Position numbers and translations under genes: made by a program. From positions 1,178,001-1,242,000 of the forward strand of contig CP131612.1 of the NCBI GenBank assembly GCA_030686115.1: DNA of 64,000 nt. The letters are read 5' to 3'. The notes beneath the pieces were generated by a model. That model ran no database searches, was not told the origin of the DNA, and saw nothing but the letters and a program-made list of their open reading frames with translations. This document shows positions 56,709 through 64,000 of the stretch, in pieces. Numbering within the stretch: the first letter of the stretch is position 1; the number at the start of each line of letters is the position of its first letter. This stretch comes from Psychrobacter cibarius. Lineage in GTDB: Bacteria; Pseudomonadota; Gammaproteobacteria; Pseudomonadales; Moraxellaceae.

Positions 56709-57583
56709 TGTCACAATCATTAAACAAACCATCAAATCAGCTAGAGCCATCAAAACCGTCTTTGCCTAGACGAACCCTTGTTCAATTGATAAAGCATGAA
56801 TGGATCTTGTTACTGGTCGCCGTTCAATTTTTAACAAGATTACCAGTACCGCCATTTAAACATTATGATCCGCAATGGTTGCATCAGAGTAGCCGCCATT
56901 TCCCCGCAGTCGGTTTACTGGTTGGCTTACTCTGTGCTGGCGTGTTTTGGCTGGGCAGTCTGTTATTTACGCCCCTAGTTGCTGCAGTGCTGAGCACAGC
57001 TTTTGGAATTAAGCTCACTGGCGCTTTTCATGAAGATGGTCTTGCGGATAGCTGTGATGGTCTAGGCGGTGGTCTGACTCGCGAGCGCACACTGACTATT
57101 ATGAAAGACTCACGCCTAGGTACTTATGGTGTATTAGGTTTGGTGTCGGCGCTATTACTCAAAATTAGCTTACTTGCCTCGATGCCCATACCGATAGCTG
57201 TCATCGCGCTTATCATAGGACATACCGCGTCGCGTTTACTTTGCATTAGCCTGCTGTCTTTACTGCCTTATGGTGGAGAGATAGAACACGCAAAAGCCAA
57301 ACCGATGGCGCAGCAGTTGACGCCAATACAAGGGCTATATAGCAGTGGCTGGCTAATATTGGCTATTATTTTAGTCGCCCTTATATTTCCCAATACGATG
57401 CAGCAGATTGGGCTTGCTCAATGGTTGTTAGCATTTATATTGGCGCTGATAGCCACTGACTACATGCGACGTTTATTGCGCAGGCGCTTGGATGGTTACA
57501 CGGGCGATGGGCTCGGCGCGACGCAGCAGCTTAGTGAAATTGCTATTTATATCGGACTGGCTGCTTCTATACCGTTTATCTGA
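56708..57583 (+). CDS. cobS: Adenosylcobinamide-GDP ribazoletransferase CobS
   Basis: 291 aa with several membrane segments. Conserved HEDGLADSCDGLGGG and KDSRLGTYG. Joins cobinamide-GDP to alpha-ribazole phosphate in the membrane. Overlaps cobT (TGATG), showing translational coupling. The N-terminus has about 30 extra basic and Ser/Pro-rich residues before the usual start of the family. Confidence 0.95.
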   Translation: MSQSLNKPSNQLEPSKPSLPRRTLVQLIKHEWILLLVAVQFLTRLPVPPFKHYDPQWLHQSSRHFPAVGLLVGLLCAGVFWLGSLLFTPLVAAVLSTAFGIKLTGAFHEDGLADSCDGLGGGLTRERTLTIMKDSRLGTYGVLGLVSALLLKISLLASMPIPIAVIALIIGHTASRLLCISLLSLLPYGGEIEHAKAKPMAQQLTPIQGLYSSGWLILAIILVALIFPNTMQQIGLAQWLLAFILALIATDYMRRLLRRRLDGYTGDGLGATQQLSEIAIYIGLAASIPFI

Positions 57584-57620
57584 TATAAAAATGATGCTCA
57601 AAATAGGATAGTAACAGCAA

Positions 57621-58172
57621 ATGATTTTTCATATTTGGCGTCATCCCAAACCGATGAATACTGAAGGAATTTGTATTGGACAAACTGATGTCGGCGTCGA
57701 TAAACGTAAGTTGAAACGTCTTGCCAATAAAATCGAGCGCTTTGTGCGTTTGCATCAATTGCCAAAAACAATTTGGGTCAGCCCCTTACAACGTTCACTA
57801 AAAGTCGGGCAAATATTAGCGCAACGTGGTTTTGAGTGTCGAGTCGCACCTGAATTGGCTGAGATTAATTTTGGCGAATGGGATGGATGTCGGTGGGCGC
57901 AAATCACCAAGCAAGAGATTGATGAGTGGTGTCATAATTTTGCACATTTTGCCCCCAGTCATGGAGAGAGCTTGCAGCAGCTATTTGAGCGTGTTGAAGG
58001 TTGGTTGGTTAAGATTTCAGCTGAACAAGAAGATAGCCCAGTATTAGTCATCGGTCATACAGGCTGGATAAATGCAGCCAAGATAATAGCTGCTGACCAA
58101 GAAGTGCCGAAAACAGCCGCTGAGTGGCCGCGCTCTGTCGCATATCTATCCTGTAATCGTATTGATATTTAA
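57621..58172 (+). CDS. Histidine phosphatase, CobC-like alpha-ribazole phosphatase
   Basis: 183 aa. Catalytic His in WRHPKP, second conserved IGHTGWINA and INFGEWDG. CobC-like proteins often have RHxxP at this site rather than RHG. Position after cobS, 37 bases away, supports dephosphorylation of alpha-ribazole phosphate or the cobalamin-5'-phosphate product. A general phosphoglycerate-mutase-like enzyme is the alternative. Confidence 0.8.
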   Translation: MIFHIWRHPKPMNTEGICIGQTDVGVDKRKLKRLANKIERFVRLHQLPKTIWVSPLQRSLKVGQILAQRGFECRVAPELAEINFGEWDGCRWAQITKQEIDEWCHNFAHFAPSHGESLQQLFERVEGWLVKISAEQEDSPVLVIGHTGWINAAKIIAADQEVPKTAAEWPRSVAYLSCNRIDI

Positions 58173-58173
58173 T

Positions 58174-58205
58174 TAAAAAAACGGCCATTATGTTGACCGT
58201 TTTTA
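58174..58205. terminator. Bidirectional terminator after the cobC-like gene
   Basis: ACGGcCA / TGaCCGT hairpin with A-run before and T-run after, between convergent genes. Confidence 0.8.
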
Positions 58206-58249
58206 AATTTTGAATGCTTTTGAGTGCTTTTGAATAATTTAGGAGGCTG

Positions 58250-58498
58250 CTAGCTTTCAGCTTGTAGCTCATCGATTTTTTCAAAGTAGGCTCTCTCGTT
58301 TTCTGCTAATCCTAGGTTTGAATCAAAGCTCACATAAATGCCTCTATCATCCAGTGTTGCATACCAGTGGTCTGCATCATTATCAGTTAGGATTTGAAAG
58401 TATTTATTATTAACGATTCTACCCACCTTATAAATTTCACCTTCGCTATAAAAGTGATTGCCTTGGGTACATCGTAATTTGTCGTCAGTATTTATCAT
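58250..58498 (-). CDS. Small hypothetical protein
   Basis: 82 aa, Asp/Tyr-rich, with the DADHWYATLDDRGIYVSFDSN strand-like core. No signal, no membrane segment, no domain I recognise. Reads opposite to the cob genes and alone. Confidence 0.6.
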   Translation of the reverse strand: MINTDDKLRCTQGNHFYSEGEIYKVGRIVNNKYFQILTDNDADHWYATLDDRGIYVSFDSNLGLAENERAYFEKIDELQAES

Positions 58499-58708
58499 GT
58501 CATTGCAGCCTATCGTTATCTAAATAAAATCTATCAATCAAATACAACGAGCATATCAAGTCAGGTGACAATAATAAAGATGACTTTATAGGTAGTATCT
58601 TATTGTTAAGTATAGGCTTTCCAAGCTATTTATTACAAATAGTTGCTAGAATATATCACTGTTCAAGATACCTGATAAAATCTTAAATTAAACGCGATAG
58701 CAAAACGC

Positions 58709-58743
58709 AAAAAAGCCAGCAACATGACGTTACTGGCTTTTTT
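58709..58743 (-). terminator. Terminator of the rpsF-rpsR-rplI operon
   Basis: AAGCCAG / CTGGCTT arms, six T on the minus strand, 26 bases past rplI. Confidence 0.9.
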
Positions 58744-58768
58744 AGACTAGATCTAGATATTCAAAAAA

Positions 58769-59278
58769 TTACTCTTCTGAATAATCTTCGTTCTCGTCTT
58801 CAACTTCTGTTGCTGACTCTTCGTTGTCGCCATCTTCAGAAAGAATGGTAACTAGAATAGTAGCGGTAACGTCATGATGTAGCTGAATATCAACATTGTA
58901 TTCGCCAACTTGACGTAAAGTGCCTTCAGGAAGCTTGATTTCAGCACGGTCTACTTCTAGACCTGAGTTAGTCAATGCTTCAGCAATATCGCGAGTACCG
59001 ATAGAGCCGAATAGCTTGCCTTCGTCGCCTGATTTAGCACGCATGATGACATTAACGTCAGTTAGCGCATCAGCACGTTCTTGAGCAACAGCTACTTCTT
59101 TCGCTTCTTCAGCTTCAAGCTCGGCACGACGTGCTTCGAACTTTTCAATGTTAGCTGCAGTAGCAGGTAGTGCTTTACCCAAAGGGATAAGAAAGTTACG
59201 TCCGTAACCTGGTTTCACATCGACAGTTTCACCGAGTTTACCAAGGTTGACGATACGCTGTAACAAAATAATTTGCAT
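58769..59278 (-). CDS. rplI: 50S ribosomal protein L9
   Basis: 169 aa; L9 signature [28 protein letters not shown] and a C-terminal [12 protein letters not shown]. The last about 22 residues are nearly all Glu/Asp/Asn/Ser, extending beyond the usual 148-150. Third gene of the S6-S18-L9 operon. Confidence 0.97.
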   Translation of the reverse strand: MQIILLQRIVNLGKLGETVDVKPGYGRNFLIPLGKALPATAANIEKFEARRAELEAEEAKEVAVAQERADALTDVNVIMRAKSGDEGKLFGSIGTRDIAEALTNSGLEVDRAEIKLPEGTLRQVGEYNVDIQLHHDVTATILVTILSEDGDNEESATEVEDENEDYSEE

Positions 59279-59304
59279 GAGTCATTCCTAGTTAAAATTA
59301 ACGG

Positions 59305-59535
59305 TTAACCCTGATGGTTATCAGTGTATGGAAGTAGCGATAAATAACGAGCTTGCTTGATAGCAGTAGCTAGTTGACGCTGATATTTAGTAGATGTACC
59401 GGTAATGCGGCTTGGTACGATTTTACCATTATCACTGATGTACTGTTTTAGCAATTCAACATCTTTATAATCGATGTGAGTGATGCCTTCAGCAGTGAAA
59501 CGGCAGAATTTGCGACGGCGATAGAAACGTGCCAT
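59305..59535 (-). CDS. rpsR: 30S ribosomal protein S18
   Basis: 76 aa. [63 protein letters not shown]. Binds S6 and rRNA. 16 bases after rpsF, with AGGAGAA ribosome site. Confidence 0.97.
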   Translation of the reverse strand: MARFYRRRKFCRFTAEGITHIDYKDVELLKQYISDNGKIVPSRITGTSTKYQRQLATAIKQARYLSLLPYTDNHQG

Positions 59536-59551
59536 GAGTATTCTCCTTTAA

Positions 59552-59956
59552 TTAGTCTTCACTGTTGTCGTTGTCGTCATTATCGTTTTCACGACTGTCT
59601 GGACGACGAGTAGTTGCTTTGCGTGCGCGTTTTTCATCGGCATTCTTGGCTAACTGCGACTCTTCAGTGACAGCGTCGTCACGGCGCATAACTAGACTAC
59701 GAATGATCGCGTCGTTATAACGGAATAATTCTTCAAGTTCAGCTAAAGTTTCACCGTCAGTTTCAATGTTGAAAAGAACGTAATGAGCTTTGTGAATCTT
59801 GTTGATTGGATATGCCAATTGACGGCGGCCCCAATCTTCTAAACGATGAATAACACCGTTGTTGTCTTGAACTAACTTGATGTAGCGCTCAACCATGCCG
59901 ACCACTTGGTCGCTTTGGTCTGGGTGTACAAGTAACACCAGTTCGTAATGTCGCAT
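59552..59956 (-). CDS. rpsF: 30S ribosomal protein S6
   Basis: 134 aa. [13 protein letters not shown] and the [25 protein letters not shown] core. The C-terminal tail is Lys/Arg then Asp/Asn-rich, possible target of modification by RimK. The mRNA leader upstream folds into an S6:S18-type motif. First gene of the operon. Confidence 0.97.
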   Translation of the reverse strand: MRHYELVLLVHPDQSDQVVGMVERYIKLVQDNNGVIHRLEDWGRRQLAYPINKIHKAHYVLFNIETDGETLAELEELFRYNDAIIRSLVMRRDDAVTEESQLAKNADEKRARKATTRRPDSRENDNDDNDNSED

Positions 59957-59961
59957 TATGA

Positions 59962-60007
59962 CTCCTTACGGATTAGTAGCTATTAACCCTATGTTAATAG
60001 CAAGGAG
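59962..60007 (-). promoter_or_regulatory. S6:S18-binding-type mRNA leader of rpsF
   Basis: On the transcript: a 6-bp outer stem (CUCCUU / AAGGAG) and an 8-bp inner stem (GCUAUUAA / UUAAUAGC, 7-base loop), with an asymmetric 11-base 3' internal loop that contains CCG. This matches the published S6:S18 autoregulatory element. The AAGGAG of the outer stem is also the rpsF ribosome site, so closing the stem would block translation. Confidence 0.75.
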
Positions 60008-60083
60008 ATTTATAAGGTAAGCCCGATTTCTAGCTATTATTATAAAAAATAATAAGAAATAAGCTTAGTTTATAAAGCGCCGT

Positions 60084-60112
60084 ATTATAACAGTACTCGG
60101 CAACTAACACAA
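60084..60112 (-). promoter_or_regulatory. rpsF operon promoter
   Basis: TTGTGT, 17-base spacer, perfect TATAAT, followed by a GC-rich ACGGCGC discriminator as in stringently controlled ribosomal promoters. The start would precede the S6:S18-type leader by about 70 bases. Confidence 0.6.
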
Positions 60113-60172
60113 AGGTTAATCACTGAGCCACCGTTAATAAATTATAACAATAATTAAAAATGCTCGGTTCAT

Positions 60173-60202
60173 AAAAAAGCAGCGATATCGCGCTGCTTTT
60201 TT
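60173..60202. terminator. Terminator after the RDD gene
   Basis: GCAGCG / CGCTGC hairpin between A6 and T6 runs; usable from both sides. Confidence 0.85.
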
Positions 60203-60236
60203 ATCAAAATAATAAGATGGATTGTTAATAAACAAG

Positions 60237-61220
60237 CTATTTTATTTTTGGTTCTTTCACTAACTGACTGCTATCTGCTTTTACCACTAAGGTTTTGGCC
60301 AACTTGTCATGCCAACCGATATTTTCAGGGCTTTTCGATGCCATGTAATAATGAATAGCAATAATCACGAACCCTAAGAAGCTGGTAAACGAGAACAATA
60401 AGTTATAAATAATAAACAATAACAAAGTACGCACACCAATAAGCTTGGTAAAAGAGGGCAACCGATGGGTGGTTTGATCCACCACGCGAATACCCGTAAT
60501 CAGCTTACCGAGTGACTGACCACGCAGTGTGATAAATACCAATTGCAGCGCAAACAAGCCAAATACCATCACTTGCGACATCATCAATGTGCTACTAGGA
60601 AGACTCTCCATCAGTGTCATTGAATACTGATAAGCCGCATCCATGTCTTGGATATTTTGGAATTTGGTATAATCCACGTCCATTTTTGTCAATGCCATCA
60701 CTAGCGGAAAAATAGCCAGTAGATAGAGTAGTCCATTGATGGCTGTTGCTAATACTCGCGACATAATCGGTGCAAGTACCACATTGCCGACGACTTTGTC
60801 TTTGCTCGACGCAGCCTGATTGCTATTAGCCTTGTTTAGTGACACATTATTGTGCGGTGTGTGCTGACGATTGGTGGTCATGTCAGCTTTCACATTTTTA
60901 TCCGTGTCTTTCGGACGTTCAGGCTTGCCATACAATCTATCTAATGAAACTGATTTGCTATCCGAGCTATTTCTAGCGTTGTCTTCAGGAAAAACAGTTA
61001 CATTATTGATAATAGAGTCATTAACCTTAGGCTTGCCAAAGTTGGTAGGTCGATAAACCGTTTGATTATTGGTCAAGTTACCGACACGCTGCCATTGGTC
61101 TAAGCCTTCATGCCACATCAAATCATCCAGCAGTACTTCACCAGATGCCAACATGATATTCAGCTGCTCCAAATTGTAAGGACCAGCTTGTACGTTATTT
61201 CGAGCAAGGAAAATCTGCAT
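60237..61220 (-). CDS. GYF_2 and RDD domain membrane protein
   Basis: 327 aa from ATG 61220 (AGG 5 bases upstream); a Met four codons earlier lacks a ribosome site. N-terminal GYF_2-like domain (QAGPYNLEQLNIMLASGEVLLDDLMWHEGLDQWQRV, about 10-50). A charged, low-complexity linker leads to a C-terminal RDD membrane domain (about 150-315) with RVLATAINGLLYLLAIFPLVM and RGQSLGKLITGIRVVDQTTHRLPSF. RDD proteins occur as small transporters or membrane scaffolds; the function is unknown. Confidence 0.8.
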   Translation of the reverse strand: MQIFLARNNVQAGPYNLEQLNIMLASGEVLLDDLMWHEGLDQWQRVGNLTNNQTVYRPTNFGKPKVNDSIINNVTVFPEDNARNSSDSKSVSLDRLYGKPERPKDTDKNVKADMTTNRQHTPHNNVSLNKANSNQAASSKDKVVGNVVLAPIMSRVLATAINGLLYLLAIFPLVMALTKMDVDYTKFQNIQDMDAAYQYSMTLMESLPSSTLMMSQVMVFGLFALQLVFITLRGQSLGKLITGIRVVDQTTHRLPSFTKLIGVRTLLLFIIYNLLFSFTSFLGFVIIAIHYYMASKSPENIGWHDKLAKTLVVKADSSQLVKEPKIK

Positions 61221-61271
61221 AATTGCCTGCATAGTTAGTCATATCTTAAGTCACTATATATGATACATAAT

Positions 61272-61309
61272 ATTAGGGTCTATTTAATATTTTTCAAATA
61301 GACCCTAAT
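61272..61309 (-). terminator. Hairpin after ppsA
   Basis: ATTAGGGTCTATTT / AAATAGACCCTAAT, 14-bp perfect arms with a 10-base loop, 52 bases past the ppsA stop. T-run is weak, but the stem is long. Confidence 0.7.
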
Positions 61310-61361
61310 CATTGTTTCTTTAATGACTGTGTGAATTACTGCTGTGACTGAACGTTACGGC

Positions 61362-63746
61362 TTACTTCGCTTCTTCACCAGCTAAGAAGAACCAAGTATC
61401 TAGTACAGAATCAGGGTTCAACGACACTGAGCTGATACCTTGTTCCATCAGCCAGAACGCAAGATCTGGATGGTCTGATGGACCCTGACCACAGATGCCG
61501 ACATATTTGTTTGCTTTACGGCACGCATCAATCGCCATGGTCAATAGCTTCTTAACCGCAGGATCACGCTCATCAAATAGATGTGAGACGATACCTGAGT
61601 CACGGTCAAGACCAAGTGTCAACTGAGTCAAATCGTTAGAGCCGATTGAGAAACCATCGAAATGCTCTAGGAATTCATCTGCCAATAGGGCGTTGGTTGG
61701 TAGCTCACACATCATGATAACGCGTAAACCGTTTTCGCCACGTTTTAGACCGTTTTTCTCAAGTAATTCGATGACTTCTTTGGCTTCGCCAACGGTACGA
61801 ACGAATGGAATCATAATCTCGACGTTGGTCAAGCCCATCTCATCACGTACGCGTTTTAGTGCTTTACACTCAAGCTCAAAGCAGTCACGGAAGTTGTCAG
61901 ACACATAACGACTGGCACCGCGGAAACCAAGCATTGGGTTTTCTTCTGATGGCTCGTATAATTTACCACCAAGCAAGTTAGCATATTCGTTTGATTTAAA
62001 ATCTGACATACGAACGATAACTGGCTGATCCATAAAGGCAACGGCTAGCGTTGAGATACCTTCGACCAACTTATCCACGTAGAAATCTACCGGTGACGCA
62101 TAACCAGCAATACGCTCTTGGATGGCTTGGGCAATTTCGCGTGGTAAGCTGTTCATGTTCAGTAGTGCTTTTGGATGCACGCCAATCATACGGTTGATGA
62201 TGAATTCTAAACGCGCAAGACCAATACCTTCATTTGGCATTTGCGTGAATGAGAAGGCACGATCTGGATTACCAACGTTCATCATTACTTTGAAGGCAAG
62301 CTCTGGCATAGACTCAACAGAGTTGGTCTGTACTTCAAAGTCGATTTGGCTTTCATAAATGAAGCCAGTATCACCTTCGGCACAAGAAGCAGTGACGTCT
62401 TGACCATCAACCAATAGCTCAGTCGCATTACCACAACCAACAATGGCTGGAACACCTAGTTCACGAGCAATAATCGCTGCGTGACACGTACGACCACCAC
62501 GGTTAGTGATGATAGCAGAAGCACGCTTCATGACTGGTTCCCAATCCGGATCCGTCATGTCTGATACTAATACATCGCCTTCCTGTACTTTGTCCATCTC
62601 ATTTAAGTTGCTAACGATACGGACTTTACCTGAACCGATACGCTGACCGATTGAACGACCTTCACACAATACTTTAGCGTTAGTCGTGTCGATGATATAA
62701 CGTTCCATAACATTGCTGTCTTGGCGGCTCTTAACCGTTTCTGGACGCGCCTGAACGATGAAGATTTCGTTGGTATCGCCGTCTTTTGCCCACTCGATAT
62801 CCATCGCTTGGCCATAATGCTTTTCGATTGTTACGGCTTGTTTAGCAAGAGAGGTTAGCTCTTCAGTTGATAATGAGAACTGCATACGATCTTGCTTTTC
62901 AACATCGACAGTTTTTACTGATTTAGTGGTGCTACCTTCATCACCATAAACCATTTTCTTATGCTTGCTGCCTAGGTTACGGCGAATCACCGATGGTTTG
63001 CCATTGGCTAGTAATTGCTTAGAAATATAGAATTCATCTGGGTTAACCGCACCCTGTACAACCATTTCACCTAGACCATAGCTTGAGGTGATAAAGACCA
63101 CTTGATCAAAACCGCTTTCGGTATCTAGCGTGAACATCACACCCGCCGCGCCAGTTTCTGAACGTACCATACGCTGTACAGCAGCAGATAATGCAACGCC
63201 TTCATGCTCAAAACCTTTGTGTACACGATAAGAGATGGCACGGTCGTTATAAAGAGATGCAAATACTTCTTTAATTGCAATTAGGACGTTATCAATGCCG
63301 CGAATGTTTAGGAATGTCTCTTGCTGACCCGCAAATGAGGCATCTGGCAAATCTTCAGCAGTAGCAGAAGAACGCACAGCAACCGCGATGTCTTCGCCGC
63401 CGCTCATCGTTTCAAACGATTGACGTACTTCTTGCTCAAGATCACTTGGCAGCTCTTGCTCAATAATCCAAGTACGAATCTTTTTACCCGTTTCTGCAAG
63501 TTTTTTGACATCATCAACATCTAACGTTTTTAGTTCGTTGTTGATTTTGTCAAGCAAGCCAGTTTCGTTCAAAAAACGGTTGAATGCATTTGAAGTGGTG
63601 GCAAAGCCGCCTGGTACACTAACACCCAAATCAGACAAATGGCTGATCATTTCACCTAATGAGGCGTTCTTGCCGCCGACCATTTCAATGTCGTCTTTTC
63701 CTAGCTGATCAAGATTAATTACAAGTGCTGTAGATTGCGCTGCCAT
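61362..63746 (-). CDS. ppsA: Phosphoenolpyruvate synthase
   Basis: 794 aa, usual PpsA length. N-terminal PEP/pyruvate-binding [11 protein letters not shown] and [25 protein letters not shown]; the phosphohistidine loop [21 protein letters not shown] (His near residue 421); C-terminal barrel with [24 protein letters not shown] (catalytic Cys near 751). Makes PEP from pyruvate and ATP for gluconeogenesis. Monocistronic. A regulatory partner gene (ppsR), often divergent, would lie just outside the window. Confidence 0.97.
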   Translation of the reverse strand: MAAQSTALVINLDQLGKDDIEMVGGKNASLGEMISHLSDLGVSVPGGFATTSNAFNRFLNETGLLDKINNELKTLDVDDVKKLAETGKKIRTWIIEQELPSDLEQEVRQSFETMSGGEDIAVAVRSSATAEDLPDASFAGQQETFLNIRGIDNVLIAIKEVFASLYNDRAISYRVHKGFEHEGVALSAAVQRMVRSETGAAGVMFTLDTESGFDQVVFITSSYGLGEMVVQGAVNPDEFYISKQLLANGKPSVIRRNLGSKHKKMVYGDEGSTTKSVKTVDVEKQDRMQFSLSTEELTSLAKQAVTIEKHYGQAMDIEWAKDGDTNEIFIVQARPETVKSRQDSNVMERYIIDTTNAKVLCEGRSIGQRIGSGKVRIVSNLNEMDKVQEGDVLVSDMTDPDWEPVMKRASAIITNRGGRTCHAAIIARELGVPAIVGCGNATELLVDGQDVTASCAEGDTGFIYESQIDFEVQTNSVESMPELAFKVMMNVGNPDRAFSFTQMPNEGIGLARLEFIINRMIGVHPKALLNMNSLPREIAQAIQERIAGYASPVDFYVDKLVEGISTLAVAFMDQPVIVRMSDFKSNEYANLLGGKLYEPSEENPMLGFRGASRYVSDNFRDCFELECKALKRVRDEMGLTNVEIMIPFVRTVGEAKEVIELLEKNGLKRGENGLRVIMMCELPTNALLADEFLEHFDGFSIGSNDLTQLTLGLDRDSGIVSHLFDERDPAVKKLLTMAIDACRKANKYVGICGQGPSDHPDLAFWLMEQGISSVSLNPDSVLDTWFFLAGEEAK

Positions 63747-64000
63747 GATAACTCCAGAAAATAAGGTTATTTAGTAAAGATTATAACGGTGAATTATACC
63801 GCTATATTTGGAGAATTTCGAGGGGTTGAACCAATATTTTTGTCAAAAAGATACAAATTGTGGGCTTTGCTACATAATTAGTAGAAGGTTATTCATTTTT
63901 CTATTTTTGAGATGACGTAAAAATGCGAGTAAAGATCACTCTAATTATCAAGATATGTTTATAAATCGGTTGATAAATAGGGGATTTAAAATAAATAACA

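Overview
The window reads as a stretch of chromosome from a Moraxellaceae gammaproteobacterium, most likely Psychrobacter. This is inferred from the AT-rich coding style, the LysR-leuC-leuD-leuB arrangement, FimV and type II pseudopilin genes, a Slam-type outer-membrane gene beside a TbpB-like substrate, and short MITE-like elements in intergenic DNA. No sequence search was run. Most of the window is ordinary core genome; the accessory parts are the Slam locus at the left edge and a four-gene putative defence cluster at 38-47 kb.

Layout. 1-3.8 kb: the 3' part of a surface-protein gene (Ala-rich coiled coil plus two TbpB-like barrel domains), then a Slam (DUF560) translocator. 3.9-5.4 kb: PutP. 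5.8-12.1 kb: leucine biosynthesis (divergent LysR, leuC, a small exported protein, leuD, a lipoprotein, leuB), with two different MITE-like elements, one before leuC and one before leuB. 12.5-16.4 kb: L,D-transpeptidase, infA, truA, asparaginase. 16.6-20.0 kb: FimV split into two in-frame neighbouring genes. 20.1-25.8 kb: queA, dinB, a small protein, tRNA-Leu(CAA), fpr, trmO. 25.9-33.8 kb: GspE-type ATPase, an orphan hexapeptide acyltransferase, a TatD nuclease, a TetR regulator, and the pseudopilin operon gspHIJK. 33.8-37.9 kb: FabR/DesT-like regulator, dNTPase, a His/Glu-rich lipoprotein, ychF.

38.2-46.7 kb: a UvrD/Rep helicase followed by a TerB-domain protein, a P-loop ATPase and an Lhr-like DEFH helicase. 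The last three match the published Shango antiphage system as I recall it; the tightly spaced upstream UvrD-like gene is the less familiar part. 47-52.9 kb: DadA-like dehydrogenase with RidA, small membrane protein, enoyl-CoA hydratase, VOC protein with divergent LysR, Sel1-repeat protein. 52.9-58.5 kb: glycerate kinase and GntP-family permease, divergent from late cobalamin genes cobT-cobS and a cobC-like phosphatase. 58.8-64 kb: rpsF-rpsR-rplI with a recognisable S6:S18-type leader, an RDD membrane protein, and ppsA.

The observations most worth following are the UvrD-plus-Shango cluster, the domain-boundary split of FimV, the Slam substrate with tandem barrels on a coiled-coil stalk, the S6:S18 leader, and the two MITE-like elements in the leu region.
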